Translations under genes and position numbers: made by a program | Assembly: GCA_003649225.1 (NCBI GenBank) | Contig: QMRD01000001.1 | Location: 1-37,443 of the forward strand | Source: Thermoprotei archaeon | Lineage (GTDB): Archaea; Thermoproteota; Thermoprotei; Thermofilales; B9-G17 | DNA length: 37,443 nt | Direction of reading: 5' to 3' | In this document: one piece after another, positions 34,014 to 37,443 of the stretch | Layout of the letters: every line of letters starts with the position of its first letter | How positions within the stretch are numbered: the stretch's first letter is position 1 | The notes under the pieces: model-generated | Databases searched by the model: none | The model's input: only the letters and a program-made list of their open reading frames with translations | Told to the model about the DNA's origin: nothing

Positions 34014-34792
34014 AGCATTACATGATTTCAAATTATGTAAGGAGATACGATGCCAACCTAGCTAAAGTTATCTGTTATCCATTTTCTAATGTTAGAGAGC
34101 AGTTTTTCAATAGAATGAATGATCTTCTAAAATTGGGTGTAGATAAAATATTTTCGCAAGGAAGAGTGCAAATAGGGAAAATAAGGGTTTTAGGAAAAGG
34201 CCATACGAGCATAGTAATTCTAGGCGAAAGAAGGGGTCTTAAGGTTGCTATAAAAGTACTAAGATTGGATGCAAATAGGAAGAGCATGAAGAGAGAGGCA
34301 TTAATGTTAGCAAGAGCTAACGCGGTATCCGTAGGACCTAAGTTCATTACTTTTTCAAAAAATTTTCTTATTTATGAATATGTAGAAGGCGTATTACTTG
34401 GGGAGTGGATACTTAAAGTAAATAGTATAGATCTTCTGAGGAGAGTTCTAGTAATACTTGCTCAACAGACGTGGAGGCTGGATTCTATAGGCTTAGTACA
34501 TTTAGAACTCAGTAATCCGAAGAAGCATATTATTATAGAGAAAAGTACCTATAACCCCGTTATAATAGACTTTGAAACTGCAAGCTTTCTATCAACTAAG
34601 TCGAATTTAACACGAGTAATACAATACTTTCTACTAAATCCTAGGCTAAAGAATGAGCTTTTAATGTCTCTACGGGAGAAAATAAGTAAAGAAGAGCTTT
34701 ATCGGCTTTTAAAACTGTACAAAATCAGGAGAGAATGGAAGGTAGCCAAGGAAATAATTTTCATGATTAGTAACGCCGGGGGTGGGATTTGA
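34010..34792 (+). CDS. COG2112-like putative Ser/Thr protein kinase
   Basis: About 260 residues; ATG 34010 overlaps the cca stop (ATGA), while ATG 34001 is 9 bases earlier. Kinase-like landmarks: VLGKGHTSIVILGE (glycine loop), VAIKVLR (ATP lysine), IYEYVEGVLLGEW (hinge), a catalytic loop HLELSNPKKHI and IIDFETAS where DFG would be. The catalytic aspartate appears replaced by Glu (HLE), as in atypical archaeal kinases. Activity is therefore uncertain. Its last 19 bases overlap the antisense tRNA-Ser 3' end. Confidence 0.7.
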   Translation: MKHYMISNYVRRYDANLAKVICYPFSNVREQFFNRMNDLLKLGVDKIFSQGRVQIGKIRVLGKGHTSIVILGERRGLKVAIKVLRLDANRKSMKREALMLARANAVSVGPKFITFSKNFLIYEYVEGVLLGEWILKVNSIDLLRRVLVILAQQTWRLDSIGLVHLELSNPKKHIIIEKSTYNPVIIDFETASFLSTKSNLTRVIQYFLLNPRLKNELLMSLREKISKEELYRLLKLYKIRREWKVAKEIIFMISNAGGGI

Positions 34793-34859
34793 ACCCACGA
34801 GGGCCGTTTGGCCCACAGGCTCTCCAGGCCTGCGCCTTAGTCCACTCGGCCACCCCGGC
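34774..34859 (-). tRNA. tRNA-Ser (anticodon GGA)
   Basis: Type II tRNA on the minus strand. Acceptor GCCGGGG with CCCCGGC, G73, D arm GCC..GGC, anticodon arm CAGGC-CTGGAGA-GCCTG, long variable arm TGGGCC..GGCCC, T arm GTGGG-TTCAAAT-CCCAC. No intron and no encoded CCA. All seven acceptor pairs form, unlike the other three tRNAs. Confidence 0.95.
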
Positions 34860-34882
34860 GAAATAAATAACTGCTGTAAACG

Positions 34883-34890
34883 CTTATATA
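34883..34890 (-). promoter_or_regulatory. TATA box of tRNA-Ser
   Basis: Minus-strand TATATAAG centred at 34886.5, about 27.5 nt before G34859, the first base of the mature tRNA. Transcription is predicted to start exactly at tRNA position 1. Confidence 0.6.
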
Positions 34891-34934
34891 TGTTCCTCTA
34901 GCTTGTGCTGTTGAAAGGTAGGCATCCGGCTAGT

Positions 34935-35927
34935 TTAGCGCTTTGATTTCCACATTTTCGGGTAAGTGCCTGGTTGCATTATTACTCTCTTTACCTTAAC
35001 GGCTATACCTCTCTTAGAGCTAACCATTTCTTCGCTTCTCATAAGTGCTTGACCTAACGCTACAAGTTCGTTCTTTTTCGTCATTACAGCTACTAAATCG
35101 CCTTTCTTTATTCCAACATTTACTCGTAATATACCGGTAACAGCTAACATGGCGCCATGGCAAATAGCATCGACCGCACTATCTCTAATTATGACTTTAG
35201 GTAAATGCTTTACGCCCTCTTCTACTGGTAGAATCACTTTTCTCAAGTATTTCTCGTTACCTTCTTCCTTCCATAGCATGTATGAATCCGAAACATCGTA
35301 CATCGTTACCAAATTTTCTTCTTCTGTGAATGGTCCAGCTTTTGTACGCCTCAATTCCTCCATGTGCGCGCCACATCCAAGAGCTTCTCCGATATCATGA
35401 CAAACTTTTCTCACGTAAGTTCCAGCCTCGCACCCTATCTTAAATAATACCCTTCTACCACGTATCTCCAAGATATCTATGTAGTATATTCTCCTTATCC
35501 TCAGTGTTCTTTTGACAGATGACCTTAGCGGAGGGCGTTGATATATTGGACCGACGAATTCTCTAATTACCTTCCTTAATTCTTCCTCCTTAAAATCTTT
35601 ATGTAACATCATTAAACATATGTATTCTTTACTAGCTTTCTGAATCGCTTGAACTATTTTTGTTGCCTTCCCAAGCATTATGGGGAGTACTCCCGTAACC
35701 TTGGGATTTCCCCGCGCTCCTTAAGGGGAGCGCTCTAGGGTTCCAGCATGACCAGCCCTGTTAATATTGAGGATTTTCTTTATCCAAGCCACTACTTCAT
35801 GACTGGTTGGCCCAGGCGGTTTATCAAGGTTTATTATTCCACATTTTAATAACTGTTCTATAGGTCTTTCCCAAGGGTTAACTCCGTAGTCGGAGGGAGG
35901 CTCATCATCTCTAATTAATACCTCCAT
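34935..35927 (-). CDS. cbf5: Cbf5/TruB-type tRNA and rRNA pseudouridine synthase, split by an intron
   Basis: Two reading frames join to 321 residues once a 27-nt intron (35734-35708) is removed. Exon 1 ends RAGHAGTL, and after splicing the text continues DPKVTGVLPIMLGKAT, the catalytic motif. The intron cuts inside the GAT codon of the expected catalytic aspartate. The C-terminus has the PUA domain (LPKVIIRDSAVDAICHGAML to ALMRSEEM) and the typical GTYPKMWK tail. Catalyses pseudouridylation with Gar1 (30361) and L7Ae/Nop10. Starts 13 bases after L14e in the same transcript. Confidence 0.9.
35708..35734 (-). other. Archaeal pre-mRNA BHB intron in cbf5
   Basis: 27 nt. Stem GCGCTCC-CCTTAA-GGAGCGC, central helix exon CCCT with intron GGGG, and bulges AGA and AAA. 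Cutting between the second and third base of each bulge joins CTAG and ATCCC to give T-L-D-P in frame. It carries an in-frame TAA (35723-35721), so unspliced message makes a 68-residue fragment. Same class as cbf5 introns known in other crenarchaea, spliced by the tRNA endonuclease. Confidence 0.9.
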
Positions 35928-35940
35928 AGAAAATACCTCA

Positions 35941-36228
35941 TCAGCTTAGAGATATACGGACTTGTTTACGCATTTCGTTTATTAATCCTGCCTCGATTAG
36001 AGCCTTAGATACTTCTTCATCGCTAGCGCCTTTGGATATATTTATTTTATGTTCTGTGGGTTCCAGATGCTTTATATTTGCTCTTCTTCTCTTAACACCT
36101 GTAACTGGCTTAGGACCCGTGATAAGTACGTACTTATCATCAATTATATCAACTATTACGCATTTTTTGCCAGCTTCCCGTCCTGCTATCTTAACACATA
36201 TTCGACCAACATCAAATATTCTAACCAT
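35941..36228 (-). CDS. rpl14e: 50S ribosomal protein L14e
   Basis: 95 residues. [20 protein letters not shown] then [36 protein letters not shown]: a KOW-type beta barrel and the L14e core. First gene of the L14e-cbf5 pair, a common archaeal arrangement. About 60 bases upstream is the left end of the insertion sequence at 36288. Confidence 0.95.
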   Translation of the reverse strand: MVRIFDVGRICVKIAGREAGKKCVIVDIIDDKYVLITGPKPVTGVKRRRANIKHLEPTEHKINISKGASDEEVSKALIEAGLINEMRKQVRISLS

Positions 36229-36287
36229 AGCAATCCCTCTTTTCTCTCAAACTAGGATAATATTTTAATTTTTCGTTGTCTCTGAAA

Positions 36288-36308
36288 ACTGTCCAGTTAG
36301 TGTTTTTG
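36288..36308 (+). repeat. Left terminal inverted repeat
   Basis: Core GTTAGTGTTTTTG; matches the complement of the right end at 18 of 21 positions. Confidence 0.55.
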
Positions 36309-36473
36309 CTGGAATTATTTTACTTGATGCATATACGGTGTTGGAGTTAGCATTATAATAGATGCTTCTCGCTAAACGCTACCTTTAGACCGGATCACTA
36401 CACGCTAGCGTAAATCACGTAAACAGAGTGAAAACTAGCATCTAAACTGGAGAAAACCCTATCGCTTATCCAG

Positions 36474-37213
36474 CTAAATACAGGCAAACATATCCAGCAG
36501 CTTCGCACTACGCCACAATACAGCCAGATTATGGCTGGCGAGAAGCAACAGCGGGAGAACGATAGCCCTCTCAACAGTCTTAGCGTAAAGAATACGCCTA
36601 CGCTTAGCTATATACCCAAAAACTTGCTCACAGAGCTTCCTAGCCCAGTAATAGTTCATATCAACCCTTAACCCTAGGGGCGCCTTACCCTTAGGCCTAA
36701 TCGTTACGGTAATATCACGCCTCAAACAGACCAGCAGAAGCTGCCTACACCAAAACTCTCCATCACCTATTAAAACCGCCCTACGGGGAATAACCTCAAT
36801 TAACTCGGCTAAATGCTAGCGTCTCCTCGAATCAGCGAAGGAGTCGAAGCCTACGTAGGTGTAGTCCACAGCATAGTAGATGTAGTCCATTAGCCTACGG
36901 CCGAGCTTTCTAGCGTAGAGGATAGAATTAGCCTCCTCCGCTCCATCCCGCGTTTATAGGATTTCTCAATATCTTTTAGTAGCTTTTCCTCTAGGGATGT
37001 TTGACAGCTTATGCACGTAGCTTTTATCTGAAGCGTTTCTGGGGCCAGCTCTCCCCTTCTATGTTGCCCACCTACTTCTTTAGTCTTAATCTTTCTCTTC
37101 AGCTTTAGTATCCACCGCTTTATTGCTTCGGGGCTTCTTCTCTTCAAGCTCTTCTTCTCGAGCTCTCTAGCTACCTGCCTTAGGCTTAAACCTAAGGATA
37201 GAGATATGTTGTT
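36474..37213 (-). pseudogene. Broken DDE transposase
   Basis: The minus strand reads an N-terminal helix-turn-helix-like part (LGLSLRQVARELEKKS, RRSPEAIKRWI), then a cysteine pair (CISCQ). A frameshift lies between about 36956 and 36890. The catalytic part follows in another frame: YAVDYTYVGFDSFADS, an in-frame TAG (36816-36818), then AVLIGDGEFW and CEQVFGYIAKRRRILYAKTVER. The D, D and E blocks suggest an IS4/IS5-superfamily transposase; the exact family is not assigned. At least two lesions make it non-functional unless recoded. Confidence 0.7.
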
Positions 37214-37295
37214 TCAAACACTATATTGTAGGAGGTTCGTTGTCTTTAATGTATGGATAAAGCAGGAAAGCCTTTCTAGAGACAGCGAACCCCCA

Positions 37296-37316
37296 CAAAA
37301 ACATTAACCGGATAGT
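37296..37316 (-). repeat. Right terminal inverted repeat
   Basis: Complement reads GGTTAATGTTTTTG at its core; pairs with the left end over 21 bp. Confidence 0.55.
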
Positions 37317-37387
37317 CTTAAGTAATGAGAAAAAAATAAATGCTTGTTAGTAGAAGAGAGGTTAGCGAAAAATATTCGGTGAGAAAA

Positions 37388-37443
37388 ATGGTTGTCAGGC
37401 GTGAGAAGAAGTCTAGAAGCTTAAGGGGATGGCGAACACATGG
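37388..37443 (+). CDS. rpl15: 50S ribosomal protein L15, N-terminal part only
   Basis: Starts at ATG 37388 after GGTGAGAAAA and runs off the window end. The visible residues MVVRREKKSRSLRGWRTHG match the highly basic start of archaeal L15 (often followed by the SecY gene). 3' end lies outside. Confidence 0.75.
   Translation, partial: MVVRREKKSRSLRGWRTH

Larger units (their letters stand above)
36288..37316. mobile_element. Decayed insertion sequence with imperfect terminal inverted repeats
   Basis: 21-bp ends at 36288-36308 and 37296-37316 are inverted copies with 18 matches; the three differences are all A/G transitions. The 1029-bp span holds a broken transposase on the minus strand and looks richer in G+C than the flanks. 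No clear target-site duplication is seen. It lies between L14e and L15 with no housekeeping gene disrupted. Gap 36309-36473 holds only the non-coding end of the element. Confidence 0.65.

Noticed and set aside
34935-35927. cbf5 as a frameshifted pseudogene
   Set aside because: The interrupting segment folds as a BHB, and its exact removal restores the conserved catalytic motif in frame. All later domains are intact, so an intron explains it better.
36032-36268. Plus-strand frames opposite L14e
   Set aside because: Shadow frames of a clear ribosomal protein gene, with no ribosome binding site or domain.
36280-37325. Target-site duplication flanking the insertion sequence
   Set aside because: The bases directly outside the two ends do not match; it may have been lost by decay.
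1-37443. CRISPR arrays or defence islands
   Set aside because: No regularly spaced direct repeats and no cas, restriction or toxin-antitoxin genes were recognised.

Overview
The window is A+T-rich archaeal DNA and densely coded. It looks like a thermophilic Thermoproteota lineage close to Thermoproteales or Thermofilum. The evidence is the combination of a crenactin gene with a Rad50-like partner, an archaeal histone, eukaryote-like ribosomal proteins (S8e, S30e, L14e, L21e), Gins23-MCM, RFC, Orc1/Cdc6, TFB, Gar1 and Cbf5, tRNA genes with non-canonical bulge-helix-bulge (BHB) introns, and a cbf5 gene split by a small BHB intron. The genus cannot be named from sequence alone; a deep or low-GC Thermoproteales relative fits best.

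Layout. 1-5254: a type IV pilus/Tad-like module. A secretion ATPase (open at the left window edge) and a FlaJ/TadC-like membrane protein run rightward and meet, tail to tail, five small membrane-anchored pilin-like genes running leftward. 5281-8664: beta-CASP nuclease, CDP-alcohol phosphatidyltransferase, NAC, a DUF434 protein and SRP19. 8665-16752: tRNA-Pro, tRNA-Ala and tRNA-Lys mixed with housekeeping genes (proteasome alpha, S8e, MEMO, GPN GTPase, histone, Pth2, adenosine-specific kinase, a cyclic 2,3-diphosphoglycerate synthetase/GTPase-family gene, and S30e at 16392-16541). 16820-21502: the crenactin (Arcade-like) cytoskeletal cluster. 21625-30243: a replication and translation island with Gins23, MCM, L21e, Hsp20, an EMC3-like protein, TrmY, RFC small and large, Orc1/Cdc6 and a THUMP protein. 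30361-36228: Gar1, TFB, a mini iron-sulfur protein resembling the TFE-beta/RPC39 C-terminus, ThpR, CCA-adding enzyme, a kinase-like protein, tRNA-Ser, Cbf5 with intron, and L14e. 36288-37316: a decayed insertion sequence with recognisable inverted ends. 37388-end: the start of ribosomal protein L15.

Most striking observations. In three of four tRNA genes (Pro, Ala, Lys) the DNA does not encode the G residue or residues needed to complete the acceptor stem: one G is missing in Ala and Lys, two in Pro. In all four tRNA genes a TATA box is centred about 27 nt upstream of the first encoded G that can pair. This suggests leaderless tRNA transcription followed by 5' G addition or repair, for example by a Thg1-like 3'-5' polymerase. 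tRNA-Pro has two tiny introns (15 and 24 nt) and tRNA-Ala one (28 nt), each fitting a BHB fold. The cbf5 intron (27 nt) interrupts the codon of the expected catalytic aspartate.

Working together: the Cbf5/Gar1 (H/ACA RNP), CCA enzyme, TrmY, ThpR, THUMP protein and tRNA genes make an RNA-maturation theme. MCM, Gins23, RFC and Cdc6 make a replication theme. Crenactin and its neighbours form a cytoskeletal unit.
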